A DNA stretch of 64,000 nt from an uncultured Ruminiclostridium sp. (GCA_910588335.1 CAJUQV010000009.1:32835-96834); one strand, 5' to 3'; positions 42,058 through 52,781 are shown, numbered from the stretch's first letter. The notes: generated by a model from the letters alone, not told the origin. Program-made: numbers and translations.

Positions 42058-43416
42058 ATGAAAAAAATAATCGCTTTTGTTCTGGCTTTTTCTCTTTTGG
42101 CGGCAAGCGGCTGCTCCAAAAACACAGACGACGCGGTCAATGATACCTCCTCGCAGATTACCGAAGGTACCGCGGATAACACCGATAGCGGTTCCGATAC
42201 CACCGACAGTGCAGGCAGCGACGGAGACAATATAGAAACCGAAAATACGTTTCCGCCCGAAACCTCTTCGGAATACACCACCGCCCCGGCGCCTTCCGCA
42301 GACGTTTCTTCCGAGGAACTGAGGGAATATATGGTAAACAACAGCTTAATGACCTTGGGCGACGCGTCGAGAATGATAAACGTCATGAAAAAAGCCGAGG
42401 CGGGAGAAGAAATTACCGTGGGCTTTATCGGCGGCTCCATTACCGAAGGCATTTCAGCGGGAGACAGCCTTTGCTACGCCAAGCTTACTCATAACGCTTT
42501 ATGCGAAATGTTTCCGGATACTGCCGTTAACTATGTAAACGCGGGTCTCAGCGGCACGCCCTCCGTTCTGGGCGTGGTAAGAGCAGAGAGAGATCTGTTC
42601 GGTGAAAAACAGCCCGATATTATCTTTATCGAGTTTGCGGTAAACGACGGTGGGGAACAACAGTACAAGGACTGCTATGAAAGCCTTGTGAAAAAGTGCC
42701 TTGACAAGGAAAACGCTCCCGCGGTGGTTCTTTTGTTTACGGTGCTCAAAAACCGTTATAGCTGTCAGCCTCAGATGGCGGCGGTAGGGGAGCATTACGG
42801 ACTTCCCATGATAAGCGTGGGCAACGCGCTGAATCCGGTGTTTGACGCGGAGCTTATGAAATGGGACGCATATTCCGACGACGAATCTCATCCCAATATC
42901 TGGGGACACGAGCTGGTGAAAGATTTCCTTATGAATTATTTTGAGCAGGTGAAAGAGCAGGCGGATGCCCTCGACTCGGCTCCCGCCCTCACGCCTCTTC
43001 CCGATACCGCCGTCTATACAACCAAGTACGCAGACATCGAGCTTCTGGAAAGAGACCAAATGACCGTTACCGACGTGCAGGGCTTTAACGAAGCAGATAA
43101 GCTTATAGCTACTTTCAACAACGGCTGGATGTACCGTAAAAAGACCGGAGCCTCGATAACCTTTACCGAGGAATTCAAAACCCTGTTCCTTGTGTTTAAC
43201 TGCAATAACAGCGACTCATACGCGGACGCGGAGGTTTATATCGACGGCGAACTTGTAAACACCCTTCCTTCCAACAAGCCCGGCGGATGGGGGAACCCCG
43301 AAGCCGACTGCGCCTATATCGGCGAAGAATGCGGCGAGCACACCGTGGAAATCAGAATAGCCCCCTCCGATAACGGCAAAACATACGGATTTTGCGGCAT
43401 AGGAATAGGAAAATAG
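42058..43416 (+). CDS. SGNH/GDSL hydrolase lipoprotein
   Basis: 452 residues. A lipobox LLAASGC is followed by a Thr/Ser/Asp/Glu-rich spacer to about residue 85. The SGNH hydrolase has GFIGGSITEG (nucleophile Ser127), IFIEFAVNDGG (block III Asn), and DDESHPNIWGHELV (Asp and His278). A C-terminal beta-rich domain (about 320-450) may bind carbohydrate. A surface esterase removing acetyl groups from cell-wall or plant polysaccharide is inferred. A single gene with its own strong promoter; DUF3810 follows 55 bases later. Confidence 0.86.
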   Translation: MKKIIAFVLAFSLLAASGCSKNTDDAVNDTSSQITEGTADNTDSGSDTTDSAGSDGDNIETENTFPPETSSEYTTAPAPSADVSSEELREYMVNNSLMTLGDASRMINVMKKAEAGEEITVGFIGGSITEGISAGDSLCYAKLTHNALCEMFPDTAVNYVNAGLSGTPSVLGVVRAERDLFGEKQPDIIFIEFAVNDGGEQQYKDCYESLVKKCLDKENAPAVVLLFTVLKNRYSCQPQMAAVGEHYGLPMISVGNALNPVFDAELMKWDAYSDDESHPNIWGHELVKDFLMNYFEQVKEQADALDSAPALTPLPDTAVYTTKYADIELLERDQMTVTDVQGFNEADKLIATFNNGWMYRKKTGASITFTEEFKTLFLVFNCNNSDSYADAEVYIDGELVNTLPSNKPGGWGNPEADCAYIGEECGEHTVEIRIAPSDNGKTYGFCGIGIGK

Positions 43417-43471
43417 ATTTTCATTTTGAAGGGAACCGTTCGGATTACGTTGAAACCGCGAGGAAAAATCT

Positions 43472-44617
43472 ATGAAAACCGCCTATGATAAAAAAATGCA
43501 AAAAAGAATAAAAATCGGCAAAACCCGTTGGATAGTATCGTTTTTACTGATAATCATTTCCCTTTCGCTGCTTGCAGCTTCACGTATGAGCGCCGAATTC
43601 GCCGATTGGTTCGGCTTTAATATCTACCCGTTTTTTTCGGGAATAGGAGCGAGAATCTGGGGCGTTTTTCCTTTCTCCGCCGGAGAGTTTTTTGTGGCGC
43701 TGATTATTTTGGGAGCGATTGCGGGAATTGTCTGCCTCGTTCCGTACATAAAGCGCCGAAAAGGGAATCGGATCAGGGCGTTCTTTAACGGCTTTTCGTG
43801 GGGGGCGGCGGGTGCTTCGGCCATATTTTTCTTAGTAACGGTTAACTGCCTTTTAGGCTACGGCCGCACTCCGTTTTCCATTTACAGCGGGCTTACGCTG
43901 GAAGAGTATACCTCCGAAGAGCTTAAAGGGCTGACTCTTTCTTTGGCGGAAAAAATAAACGAAACCGTAAAGGAAGTGGAGTTTGACGAAAGCGGAAGAC
44001 CGATAAAGCCGGAAAATTTCGCAAGTCTGGCCTGCGAATGTATGGAAAAGGCGGCGGAAAAATACCCTGTTCTCAAAAACTATTATCCGCAGCCCAAGGC
44101 GGTTATTGCTTCCGCGGTTATGTCGAGCTTCAATCTGGCGGGAATATTTTTTCCGATTACGGTGGAAGCCAACTATAACCAAAGCATGCCCGTTTCCTCG
44201 CAAGGGTTCACCGCCTGCCACGAGTTAAGCCATTTAAGCGGTTTTATGCGGGAGGATGAAGCGAACTACATAGCATTTATCGCATGCCGCGAAAGCGAAA
44301 GCTCTTATTTCAGGTACAGCGGATATCTGGACGCGCTGACATATGCCCTGAACGCTTACAGAACGGCAGTTTCCGACGAAGAGTACTATTCGGTCACGAA
44401 TACGCTCGATCCCGTTATATTGTCGGAATATAATTTCAGGAACGAATACTGGGCTCCATACCGCAAAAAGATCACCTATAAGGTTTCCTCAACGGTAAAC
44501 GACGCGTATCTTAAAGCCAACAATCAGACCGACGGAGCCAAAAGCTACGGAAGGGTCGTGGATCTGATGTTAGCGGAGTGGAAAGCGGAAAAATCACGGA
44601 AAGATATCGTCCCGTAA
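43472..44617 (+). CDS. DUF3810 membrane metalloprotease-like protein
   Basis: 381 residues with three N-terminal membrane segments (WIVSFLLIIISLSLLAA; FFVALIILGAIAGIVCLVPY; GASAIFFLVTVNCLLGY). A soluble region follows with the zinc motif HELSH (His250, His254) and a downstream Glu in FMREDEANYIAF, so an HExxH zincin. This pattern is that of DUF3810. The active site side cannot be fixed by eye. It sits between the SGNH lipoprotein and an ANTAR gene, all in one direction, possibly cotranscribed. Confidence 0.88.
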   Translation: MKTAYDKKMQKRIKIGKTRWIVSFLLIIISLSLLAASRMSAEFADWFGFNIYPFFSGIGARIWGVFPFSAGEFFVALIILGAIAGIVCLVPYIKRRKGNRIRAFFNGFSWGAAGASAIFFLVTVNCLLGYGRTPFSIYSGLTLEEYTSEELKGLTLSLAEKINETVKEVEFDESGRPIKPENFASLACECMEKAAEKYPVLKNYYPQPKAVIASAVMSSFNLAGIFFPITVEANYNQSMPVSSQGFTACHELSHLSGFMREDEANYIAFIACRESESSYFRYSGYLDALTYALNAYRTAVSDEEYYSVTNTLDPVILSEYNFRNEYWAPYRKKITYKVSSTVNDAYLKANNQTDGAKSYGRVVDLMLAEWKAEKSRKDIVP

Positions 44618-44656
44618 AAACATTGCTATCGATAAATTTGGAAAGGTCTGATAACC

Positions 44657-45274
44657 GTGCGTAAGGTGCTTATCGCGGGAAAAACAAAAAAAATATGTGA
44701 AAGCATTTCCGAATTGCTAACGGACAGCGGCAATCCCGACAGCTCCGATTCGGAAAGAGTTGGTTTACCTCAAAGCGGATTTATCACAGTCTGCGTCACC
44801 GACGGAATACACGCCAGATGTGCCGACGCAAAAAGCTTTGACGTTATTATAATATCCACACCCCTGGAGGACGAATTCGGTCTTGACTTAGCGGCGGAGC
44901 TTCACGGAAAGAGCGATGCCGGGCTTATTGTAATCACGAAAGGGGAGCTGGCGGAGGAAATTCAAAACAAACTGAAATTCACCGGAGCTTTCGTTATCGG
45001 AAGACCCACAAGCCGCGCCTCGCTTTTGCAGGCGGTAAGATTTGCCGGCATAGCGGGCGAAAACGTTAAACGGCTTACGGAAGAAAAAAACAAGTTAGAG
45101 CGTCAGATAGAGGATATGAAAGTGATAAACCGAGCAAAGGCCTGTCTTATGCAGTATCTTAATCTTACGGAGGAGCAGGCGCACAGGCATTTGCAAAAAC
45201 AGGCCATGGAACTTGGAAAAACTCGGAGGAAAGCGGCTGAGGATATTCTTTTGACATATGATGCCAATCCGTAA
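44657..45274 (+). CDS. ANTAR-domain regulator with degenerate receiver
   Basis: 205 residues from a GTG codon. Residues 1-125 resemble a receiver, but the acceptor strand reads FDVIIISTPLEDEFGLDL with Ser or Thr where Asp is expected. A coiled coil (LTEEKNKLERQIEDMKVINR) connects to the ANTAR helices AKACLMQYLNLTEEQAHRHL and the following KTRRKAAEDILLTYD. ANTAR proteins bind paired RNA hairpins and prevent early termination. The RNA targets are not visible with confidence here. Confidence 0.88.
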   Translation: MRKVLIAGKTKKICESISELLTDSGNPDSSDSERVGLPQSGFITVCVTDGIHARCADAKSFDVIIISTPLEDEFGLDLAAELHGKSDAGLIVITKGELAEEIQNKLKFTGAFVIGRPTSRASLLQAVRFAGIAGENVKRLTEEKNKLERQIEDMKVINRAKACLMQYLNLTEEQAHRHLQKQAMELGKTRRKAAEDILLTYDANP

Positions 45275-45387
45275 AGTATAAGAACTTGTTCTAAGAACCT
45301 GAAAAACCGTATTATTTCCCCTTCTTTGTACCCGCTTTTTCAAGAAAAACAAATTATTGCAGACTTGTAAAAAGCATGTAAAAATTC

Positions 45388-45428
45388 GGTGAAAACGAAG
45401 TGAAATCACTGCCGTTTTCACCTTTTTT
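45388..45428 (+). terminator. terminator of the ANTAR gene
   Basis: GGTGAAAACG / CGTTTTCACC followed by T6. Confidence 0.85.
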
Positions 45429-45557
45429 ATTTGCCCCAATAGTTTTTAGCACTTCAATTCTGTTGAAATATTGAATAAAAAGGCGCTTTTTATGCGTTAT
45501 GTGAAAATATGAACACAAACAGCTAAAAATTTCGCAAAAAATAACTAAAAAAAACAA

Positions 45558-45586
45558 TTGAAAAAAATGGGAAAAGATATTATATA
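45558..45586 (+). promoter_or_regulatory. possible promoter of the subtilase gene
   Basis: TTGAAA-17-TATATA, about 195 bases before the start. A second TATAAT (45753-45758) lies too close to the binding site to be preferred. The rest of 45429-45781 has AT-rich sequence with a small CCGAAT hairpin and no gene. Confidence 0.45.
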
Positions 45587-45781
45587 AAAGTAACTTAAAT
45601 CACCGAATACCGATTTTCGATAATTCGGTATAAATTTTCTTCTCAAATGTCTTTTCTTTTACTTTAGCGATTTAAATTGTATGGAAAATTTAATCGGTTT
45701 ATCCTAATAATTATTATCAAAACAAACAAGGGAAAGCTGCGGCAATTTAAGTTATAATAAATAAGAAGGAGATAACAGTAA

Positions 45782-48700
45782 ATGGAAAAAAAGCCTCTGT
45801 TAAAGCGCATACTTGCCGTATCGCTGGCAGTCGCCGTAACCGTTAACGGCCTGACCTTCAGCGCCTTGGCGGACGACAGCGGCGCTATTGATTTCAGGGA
45901 AGTAAGCGCCAACAGCATTTCCGCCAAGCTCCCTTCGGAGAAAAAGCTTGATACGGAAAGCGGCACGCCGTCCTATCTGGACACCGACGTGGTCCGCGTT
46001 TCCATCGTTCTGAAGGACAAATCCACCATTGAAAATACGGTGGAAATGGGCTATGACATTGAGAACATAGCCGAAAACTCCGCCGCGATGAGCTACCGCA
46101 GCGTTCTTCAGGACAAACAGGCCAATGTTGTAAACGAAATCGAAAACGTAATCGATGAAAGTCTCGATGTTGTCTGGAATCTTACCCTTGCCGCAAATAT
46201 TATTTCGGCAAACGTGGAATACGGACAGATTGAAGAAATCGAAGCTTTGGAAGAGGTAGAAGAGGTTCTTATCGAAACTCAGTACTACCCCGACGTACTT
46301 AAAGAAACCCTACCCCTCGACCCCGATATGGCCACCTCCTCCGCTCAGATAGGTTCCCAGAATGTCTGGGACAGCGGTTACACCGGAGCGGGCTCCAGAA
46401 TAGCGATCATCGATACCGGTACGGACGACGATCACCAGTCCTTCGGCGAGGAAGGCTATCTCCACGCATTGGAAGAGCTTGCCGAAGCCAAGGGCATGAG
46501 CTATGAGGAATACGCGGAGAGCTTGAACCTCCTTACATGGGAAGAAATCAGCTCCGTAAAGGACAAGCTTAACGCGGGCACTGCGTATAACGGTCAAAGC
46601 TCCGTTATGCCCATAACCGAACAGGCGTATCTCAACGCCAAGCTTCCATTTGCGTACAACTACGTAGACAGCGATTATGACATAAACCATGACAATGACA
46701 AGCAGGGTGAGCATGGCTCCCACGTTGCCGGTATTTCCACCGCCAACCGCTACATCAAAGTCGGAGACGAATTCGTAAAGGCTCTCGAGTATTCTATGGC
46801 ATTGACTCAGGGCGTTGCTCCCGACGCACAGCTTATCACCATGAAGGTGTTCGGCAAAGGCGGCGGAGCTTACGATTCCGACTACATGGTTGCCATCGAG
46901 GACGCCATCGTACTTAAGGCGGACGCCATCAACCTGTCATTGGGCTCCGGAAACCCCGGCGCATCAAAAAGCTCCACCAAGCAGTACAGAGAAATCTTCG
47001 ACAACCTCACCAAGAGCGGCGTCGTAGTATCCATTTCTGCGGGCAACGCCGGATATTGGGCGGCAAACAGCGAAACGGGACTGCTTTACTCCGATGACGT
47101 AAGCATGCAGACCGATGGCAGCCCCGGATCCTTTACCAACGCTCTTACCGTAGCCTCCGTTGACAACGAAGGCACCACCGGCCGCTACATTCAGGTGGGC
47201 GATCAGAGAATATTCTACAGCGAAAGCCCCGAAACATACGATTCCCTCGTCACTCTGGCCGGAAGTCCCGTTGAATATGTGTTCATAGACGGCTTCGGTA
47301 CCGAGGAGGACTGGGAAGCGATAGGCGATTCCCTTGAAGGAAAGATTGCCGTATGTTCCCGTGGTGAAATAAGCTTTGTTGACAAGGGCAATAACGCCGT
47401 TAAATACGGTGCCGTTGCCACTATTGTATACAACAATGCACCCGGTACCATCAATATGTCCGCGGACGGCTATAATTTCACTAACCCCTATGTTTCCGTA
47501 ACTCAGGAAGCGGGAGCCATCTTAAGAGCAAACGCAGTGGCAAACGGCACTCCAGTTTCCGCAGCCGCCGCAGTTAACGAAGCTCCTGAAGAAATGGCAG
47601 CTCCGGAGGAAAACGCCGAGGCTCCCGAAGAGACCACTGAGACCCCCGAAGAAAATGTCGAAACTTCCGAAGAAATCACGGAAGATTCCGAAGATACGGA
47701 CGAGGCTCCCGAAGAAACTTCGGAAAATTCCGAGGAAGAAACGGCAGCTCCGGAGGAAACTCCCGCTGCTCCTGCCGAAACCGCAGACGATAATCCCGCC
47801 GGCTATATCGCTTCAATGGAAATTAGCAGAGACTTTACTACGGATATGCCCGAAAGTGTCAGCGCATTCCAGACAATGAGCGACTTCTCAAGCTGGGGTA
47901 TGCCCGGTTCCCTGGAATTAAAACCCGAAATTACGGCCCCCGGCGGAAATATCTATTCCGTCAACGGCCTTATCCCCGGCGGTACCTCTTATGAAAATAT
48001 GTCCGGTACCTCAATGGCGGCTCCACAGATCGCGGGTATGTCAGCACTTGCCGCTCAATATGTACGTGAAAATAAGCTTGCCGAAAAGACCGGACTTACT
48101 CCCCGCGTACTTATCCAGAGCCTGCTTATGTCCACCGCAACGCCCCTTTACGGAGGTGACGAAAACGACGCATATACTTACTCCGTATTCCAGCAGGGCG
48201 CGGGTCTTGCCAATATCAATGACGTTATCAACGCGGAAAGCTACATTCTTATGGATGCCGACGCCACCGATTCTTATAAGGACGGCAAGATTAAGGTCGA
48301 GCTTGGTGATGACCCCGATATGAAGGGCGAATATTCCTTCGGCTTTACCGTAAACAACCTTACCGATACCGCCAAGGATTACGCGCTTTACACGGATATG
48401 TTCACTCAGGCTCCAATATCCGACAACGATAACAACTTATATATGTATACCTCCACAATTCCTTTGGACTACAGCGTACAGTACAGCGTAAACGGAACCA
48501 TCGTCGAGGAGGAAGGCGTTATTACCGTTCCCGCCAACGGCTCCGTTAAGGTTACCGTTTCCGTGAAACTGGATCCCTCCTATATGGAAATGCTTATGTC
48601 TATATTCGACAAGGGTCTGTACGTTGAAGGCTATACCTATGTTGAAGGCATGACCGACGAGGAAGGCGCCGAGGGCACCGTTCATTCCATTCCCATCTTG

Positions 48701-51700
48701 GGATTCTACGGCAACTGGACCGATCCTTCAATGTTTGACGTGGGCTCCTACATTGAGTTCATTTCCGGCGAAGAATTCCGCACGCCTTATCTTGGCAGCA
48801 TGATGGAAAACGTATTCGGCATTGAATACGCAAGCGACCCCGGAAGCACCTATATTTTAGGCGGCAACCCCGTTTCAAATGACAGTTTCTACGATCCGGA
48901 CCGCAACGCTATCAACGGCGGTGACGTTATAAGCGCTATAATATTTACCGCCATACGCAACGCGGCCAACTCCATGGTTTCGGTTATTAACGAGAACGAC
49001 CCCGAAAAGAATCTTGCCATGGAAACCGGTTCCGTAGACGCCGCTTTCTATTATGATAACGGCGGCGAATGGCGCAACACCACCAATTCGCTTAACTTAG
49101 GCTTCTCTCCCTCCGCCTCCGGCTATAAGGAAGGCGAAAAGTTCACAGTAAGATTAACTCTTGCTCCCGAATATTATGTTCAGGAAGGGGAAGAAGGAAT
49201 GACCACCGCTTGGGACAAGCTTGGCGAGGGCGCTTCCTTTGAGATTCCTCTCACCGTGGACAATACCAATCCTAAAATCACTAAAATATCTCTTGACGAA
49301 AACAACAATGTACTGAAAGTCACAGTACAGGACAACCAGTATGTTGCCGGCGTAAGCCTGTTCAATAAGACCGGTGATGCTCTTATTGCCGAAGTAGGCT
49401 CCGATCCTGACGCAAATGCGGGAGATACCAGTGAATTCCTTATCCCCATTGACGGAATAAAGGGCACCGAGTTCCTGATACGCGCTTATGACTACGCCAA
49501 CAATATGAGTACCTACCGCTTCAATGAAGAGATAGGCGAAAACCTCCCCACTCCCGGTATGCTGGCTCTTAACTATAACTCCAAGCAAGATGCGACGGGC
49601 TGGATCAATATTGACCCCTCAAATCAAGAGGCTCCGGTAAGCGTTTACGCCCAAGCTGCCAAAAACTTTGTTTCTGCCACAATAGCGGATCACTTTATCT
49701 TTGCGGCAGACGAAAATAACGATTTATTTGTAATGCCAGAGGACGACATTTACACCTATGTAAGGATAACCAATCTTGGGGTACGCATAGACGATATGGC
49801 ATTTAATCCTCAGGATAAGCAAATTTACGGCGTAACAAACTACAACTCTCTTGTAAGAATAGACAAGCTTACCGGTGAGATCACCGAAATAGCTTCAATT
49901 CCCGACACGGTTACATTGGCCTGTGACAAGGACGGTATTTTCTACTGTAACAATTACGGCACAGGTATTGTGTTTGCCTTTACCCTCGACGCTCTCGAAC
50001 CCGTAGCTCTCTTTGATATAAGCGAGTTGGGCATCGGTGTTACCAACGGCGCTCAGGGCATGGAAATAGATCCAAATACAAATAATCTTTGCTGGACCAG
50101 CTTTACAACCGTAGAGACGGCGCAGGGAAATCAGAACACGGCTTATTACCTTGAATTTGCCATTGATCTCGATCTGGCAAATATGACGCTGGACTTTGAC
50201 CTTGTGGACGCCACATTTATAGGCGCACGTCTTTTCGGCCTTGTTATTACCGACAAGACTCCCGCGAAGAACTACGACTTTAACGGCGATGGCAAAGTTA
50301 ACTCGGCGGACGGTCAGGCTCTCCTTGATTACCGTACCGGCGCAATCAGCGAAATTTTCAACGCCGAAAACATTGACATAGACGGCGACGGCGATTTCGA
50401 TACCCACGACGCATATGTATTTTTAAGCACGATTCTTTGGTCAAAGCCTACAAGAGACGTATACGGAATAAACATTTCCTCCGCCTCCGCAATCCTTGTT
50501 CCCAACGGCACATACCGTCTTGAAGCGGACGTTACTCCTTGGACGGCTACAAATCGCAAAATCGTATGGTCGTCTTCCGATACAAGCGTGGCAACGGTAG
50601 ATTCAAACGGCATTGTTACCGCTCATAAGGCGGGCGAATGTGTGATCACCGCAAGCGCGGCGTCCGACAAAACCGTATACGCCGAATGCAATATTTCCGT
50701 AGAAAATATCGAATCCACACTTTTCGGCGCTTTGCAGGACGAAGAGGGCAACCCCACATTCTATGAATGGAACGTTGAGACCGATGATACATGGAAGGGA
50801 ACGACTGCTATAAACAGACTCGGCGGCGAAATAGTATCTGCGGCTGCCGACGCAAACGGCAATGTTTACATCTGCGATTCCAACAGCACCATGCACAAGA
50901 TCGATCCATCAACAGGCGAGGATATCGCAAGCTCCGGCATTGTTCTGCCTTTGGCTGATCTGGCTTACAGCTATGTTGAGTCCACGCCCGACATGCCTCT
51001 GTTTGCAAGCATTTACGAGGGTTGGCTCCTTGCTCCCGACGATCCCATGAATATTAGCGGCAGCGGATTTAACCTGACCTCTTATGTGGCAAACTACGGA
51101 GCCTCCAAGTTTATCGCCCTCACAAGCGGCGGCGCTTCCGAGGTTGAGACCGAGGACGGTCTTGTTGCGGGCGAACAGCTTGTAGCGATAGACAACGCGG
51201 GCAATGTTTGGGATTTCCTTCTTACTGATACCACCATTTACTGGAATACTTACCGTTCCGTACTGCCGGTGGGCTTCTTAGGTGGAAATACTAAGGGCGA
51301 ATACTGCTCTTTGGCTTACGGCACCGACGGTTATCTGTATCTTTCTGCATTTGACGGAAATACCGCCAATTATTACCGCATAGCGCTTAGCGAAGAGTCC
51401 GCCATGGCTTCCTACTTCGGAAACGTGGGCGACGGTGTATGGCCCTCCACTATAATTTCCGCAACAGGCAATGCTCCCGCGGCGGCGGCTTACGCCAACA
51501 GCGTAAAGGTAATGACGGAATCCGCTTCCGTAAGCGAGTTTGACGTATCCGAAGGTTCCAAACCCGCTGAAACCGCGGAAGAAATCGCCTTTGAAGAAGA
51601 GCTTTCCGAAGTAAACATACTGAATTCCGCTTCCGCAATTGTCGAAAAGCTTGAGAAAGTAACTAACATTCCCGAAGCAGTGGCCTTCTCCCTTGACAGC

Positions 51701-52696
51701 AGCATAGCTCTTACAGCGGACGAGGATGGCGAAACAATTGCTGATGAAACTGTTTCAGACGCTACGGTAACCAATAAGAGCGTTGAGCTTCAGCTTAAGG
51801 CTCAGGCAAATAAAGAAGCGATAGAATCCACCAACGGACTGTTTGTTGTCAAGTACAACCCCGACGCTCTCAAGTTTGTTGACACCGAGGATCCTGACGG
51901 AATTTACAGTTCTTACAGCATTGATGAAGAAAAGGGACTCCTTATCGTGGCTTATGCAAGTCCCAGCTACATCATTCCCGAAAACGAACCCGCTCAAATT
52001 ATTAACTTTGAGGTTGTAAACGAATCTCTTGCTTCCGACAGCGTATTTGAAGTTACCACCGTTGAAACTAACGGCAGCAACAAGCTTGCGTCTGTACCCA
52101 AGACTGATGAAAACGGAAATATCGTAAAAGACGAAAACGGAGCGATAGTATATGAAACTCCCGTAACCGTTGAAGTTTCAACTATTACCGAACAGCTTGA
52201 AAATATTGTCAAGGCTCTGGTTGAGGAATTCCCCGAGCTTGAGGAGGTTATCAAGAACGAGTATGCCCCCGAAAATGTTGCCATCAAGGTTGGCACTCCC
52301 GTTGATCCCGATCCTAAGCCCGATTATCCTTCCGGCGGCGGCTCGTTTACCGATCCCACAGTGACTACCGAATCTACGGAAACCACAGCGCCTTCGGAAA
52401 CAACCGCTACCTCTACCGGCAATGCGGAACCCGACGTTACCACCGGAGACAATGTCAGCAGCACTGACAGCGGCGACTCTGTTGACAACGGCGGCATAAG
52501 CAACGGTGACCTTATCGATAACACCGACAACGGCAGCAGCGACAATACCGGCAACATTTCCGACAGTACCGACAATACCGGCAGCACAGACAACGCCGGC
52601 GAGGACAAGAACATCAATACGGGTGCGCTCCTCTTTATCGCTCCCGCGGCTGTTTCGGCCCTTGCGGTACTTGTTTCCAAAAAACGCAGAAGCTGA
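45782..52696 (+). CDS. cell-wall-anchored S8 subtilase, 2304 residues, multidomain
   Basis: A signal peptide (AVSLAVAVTVNGLTFSALA) and an inhibitor-like propeptide precede the protease. The catalytic residues are Asp211 (IIDTGTDDD), His311 (GEHGSHVAG) and Ser744 (GTSMAAPQ), so the C5a-peptidase type. A PA domain and a roughly 70-residue Glu/Pro/Thr run (about 600-673) split the catalytic domain. Then come Fn3-like domains and a propeller-like segment near 1270-1480. A dockerin-like pair follows (DFNGDGKVNSADGQALLDY; DIDGDGDFDTHDAYVFL, about 1500-1556), then a Big_2 domain (to about 1640), another propeller-like stretch and a cohesin-like domain (about 1995-2085). A Thr/Ser-rich spacer and NINTG plus hydrophobic helix and KKRRS end it. 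Digests proteins at the surface. Confidence 0.93.
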   Translation: MEKKPLLKRILAVSLAVAVTVNGLTFSALADDSGAIDFREVSANSISAKLPSEKKLDTESGTPSYLDTDVVRVSIVLKDKSTIENTVEMGYDIENIAENSAAMSYRSVLQDKQANVVNEIENVIDESLDVVWNLTLAANIISANVEYGQIEEIEALEEVEEVLIETQYYPDVLKETLPLDPDMATSSAQIGSQNVWDSGYTGAGSRIAIIDTGTDDDHQSFGEEGYLHALEELAEAKGMSYEEYAESLNLLTWEEISSVKDKLNAGTAYNGQSSVMPITEQAYLNAKLPFAYNYVDSDYDINHDNDKQGEHGSHVAGISTANRYIKVGDEFVKALEYSMALTQGVAPDAQLITMKVFGKGGGAYDSDYMVAIEDAIVLKADAINLSLGSGNPGASKSSTKQYREIFDNLTKSGVVVSISAGNAGYWAANSETGLLYSDDVSMQTDGSPGSFTNALTVASVDNEGTTGRYIQVGDQRIFYSESPETYDSLVTLAGSPVEYVFIDGFGTEEDWEAIGDSLEGKIAVCSRGEISFVDKGNNAVKYGAVATIVYNNAPGTINMSADGYNFTNPYVSVTQEAGAILRANAVANGTPVSAAAAVNEAPEEMAAPEENAEAPEETTETPEENVETSEEITEDSEDTDEAPEETSENSEEETAAPEETPAAPAETADDNPAGYIASMEISRDFTTDMPESVSAFQTMSDFSSWGMPGSLELKPEITAPGGNIYSVNGLIPGGTSYENMSGTSMAAPQIAGMSALAAQYVRENKLAEKTGLTPRVLIQSLLMSTATPLYGGDENDAYTYSVFQQGAGLANINDVINAESYILMDADATDSYKDGKIKVELGDDPDMKGEYSFGFTVNNLTDTAKDYALYTDMFTQAPISDNDNNLYMYTSTIPLDYSVQYSVNGTIVEEEGVITVPANGSVKVTVSVKLDPSYMEMLMSIFDKGLYVEGYTYVEGMTDEEGAEGTVHSIPILGFYGNWTDPSMFDVGSYIEFISGEEFRTPYLGSMMENVFGIEYASDPGSTYILGGNPVSNDSFYDPDRNAINGGDVISAIIFTAIRNAANSMVSVINENDPEKNLAMETGSVDAAFYYDNGGEWRNTTNSLNLGFSPSASGYKEGEKFTVRLTLAPEYYVQEGEEGMTTAWDKLGEGASFEIPLTVDNTNPKITKISLDENNNVLKVTVQDNQYVAGVSLFNKTGDALIAEVGSDPDANAGDTSEFLIPIDGIKGTEFLIRAYDYANNMSTYRFNEEIGENLPTPGMLALNYNSKQDATGWINIDPSNQEAPVSVYAQAAKNFVSATIADHFIFAADENNDLFVMPEDDIYTYVRITNLGVRIDDMAFNPQDKQIYGVTNYNSLVRIDKLTGEITEIASIPDTVTLACDKDGIFYCNNYGTGIVFAFTLDALEPVALFDISELGIGVTNGAQGMEIDPNTNNLCWTSFTTVETAQGNQNTAYYLEFAIDLDLANMTLDFDLVDATFIGARLFGLVITDKTPAKNYDFNGDGKVNSADGQALLDYRTGAISEIFNAENIDIDGDGDFDTHDAYVFLSTILWSKPTRDVYGINISSASAILVPNGTYRLEADVTPWTATNRKIVWSSSDTSVATVDSNGIVTAHKAGECVITASAASDKTVYAECNISVENIESTLFGALQDEEGNPTFYEWNVETDDTWKGTTAINRLGGEIVSAAADANGNVYICDSNSTMHKIDPSTGEDIASSGIVLPLADLAYSYVESTPDMPLFASIYEGWLLAPDDPMNISGSGFNLTSYVANYGASKFIALTSGGASEVETEDGLVAGEQLVAIDNAGNVWDFLLTDTTIYWNTYRSVLPVGFLGGNTKGEYCSLAYGTDGYLYLSAFDGNTANYYRIALSEESAMASYFGNVGDGVWPSTIISATGNAPAAAAYANSVKVMTESASVSEFDVSEGSKPAETAEEIAFEEELSEVNILNSASAIVEKLEKVTNIPEAVAFSLDSSIALTADEDGETIADETVSDATVTNKSVELQLKAQANKEAIESTNGLFVVKYNPDALKFVDTEDPDGIYSSYSIDEEKGLLIVAYASPSYIIPENEPAQIINFEVVNESLASDSVFEVTTVETNGSNKLASVPKTDENGNIVKDENGAIVYETPVTVEVSTITEQLENIVKALVEEFPELEEVIKNEYAPENVAIKVGTPVDPDPKPDYPSGGGSFTDPTVTTESTETTAPSETTATSTGNAEPDVTTGDNVSSTDSGDSVDNGGISNGDLIDNTDNGSSDNTGNISDSTDNTGSTDNAGEDKNINTGALLFIAPAAVSALAVLVSKKRRS

Positions 52697-52739
52697 TTGA
52701 TTTATTAAAAAGCTCTCTGTAAAAACAGAAACCATATAT

Positions 52740-52781
52740 AACAAACCCTCTGCGTTTTACGGCGCGGAGGGTTTGTTTTTT
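52740..52781 (+). terminator. terminator of the subtilase gene
   Basis: AACAAACCCTC / GAGGGTTTGTT with T-run after it. Confidence 0.9.

Noticed and set aside
46310..46723. 137-codon antisense frame inside the subtilase gene
   Set aside because: Shadow of the sense codon pattern, no start signals.
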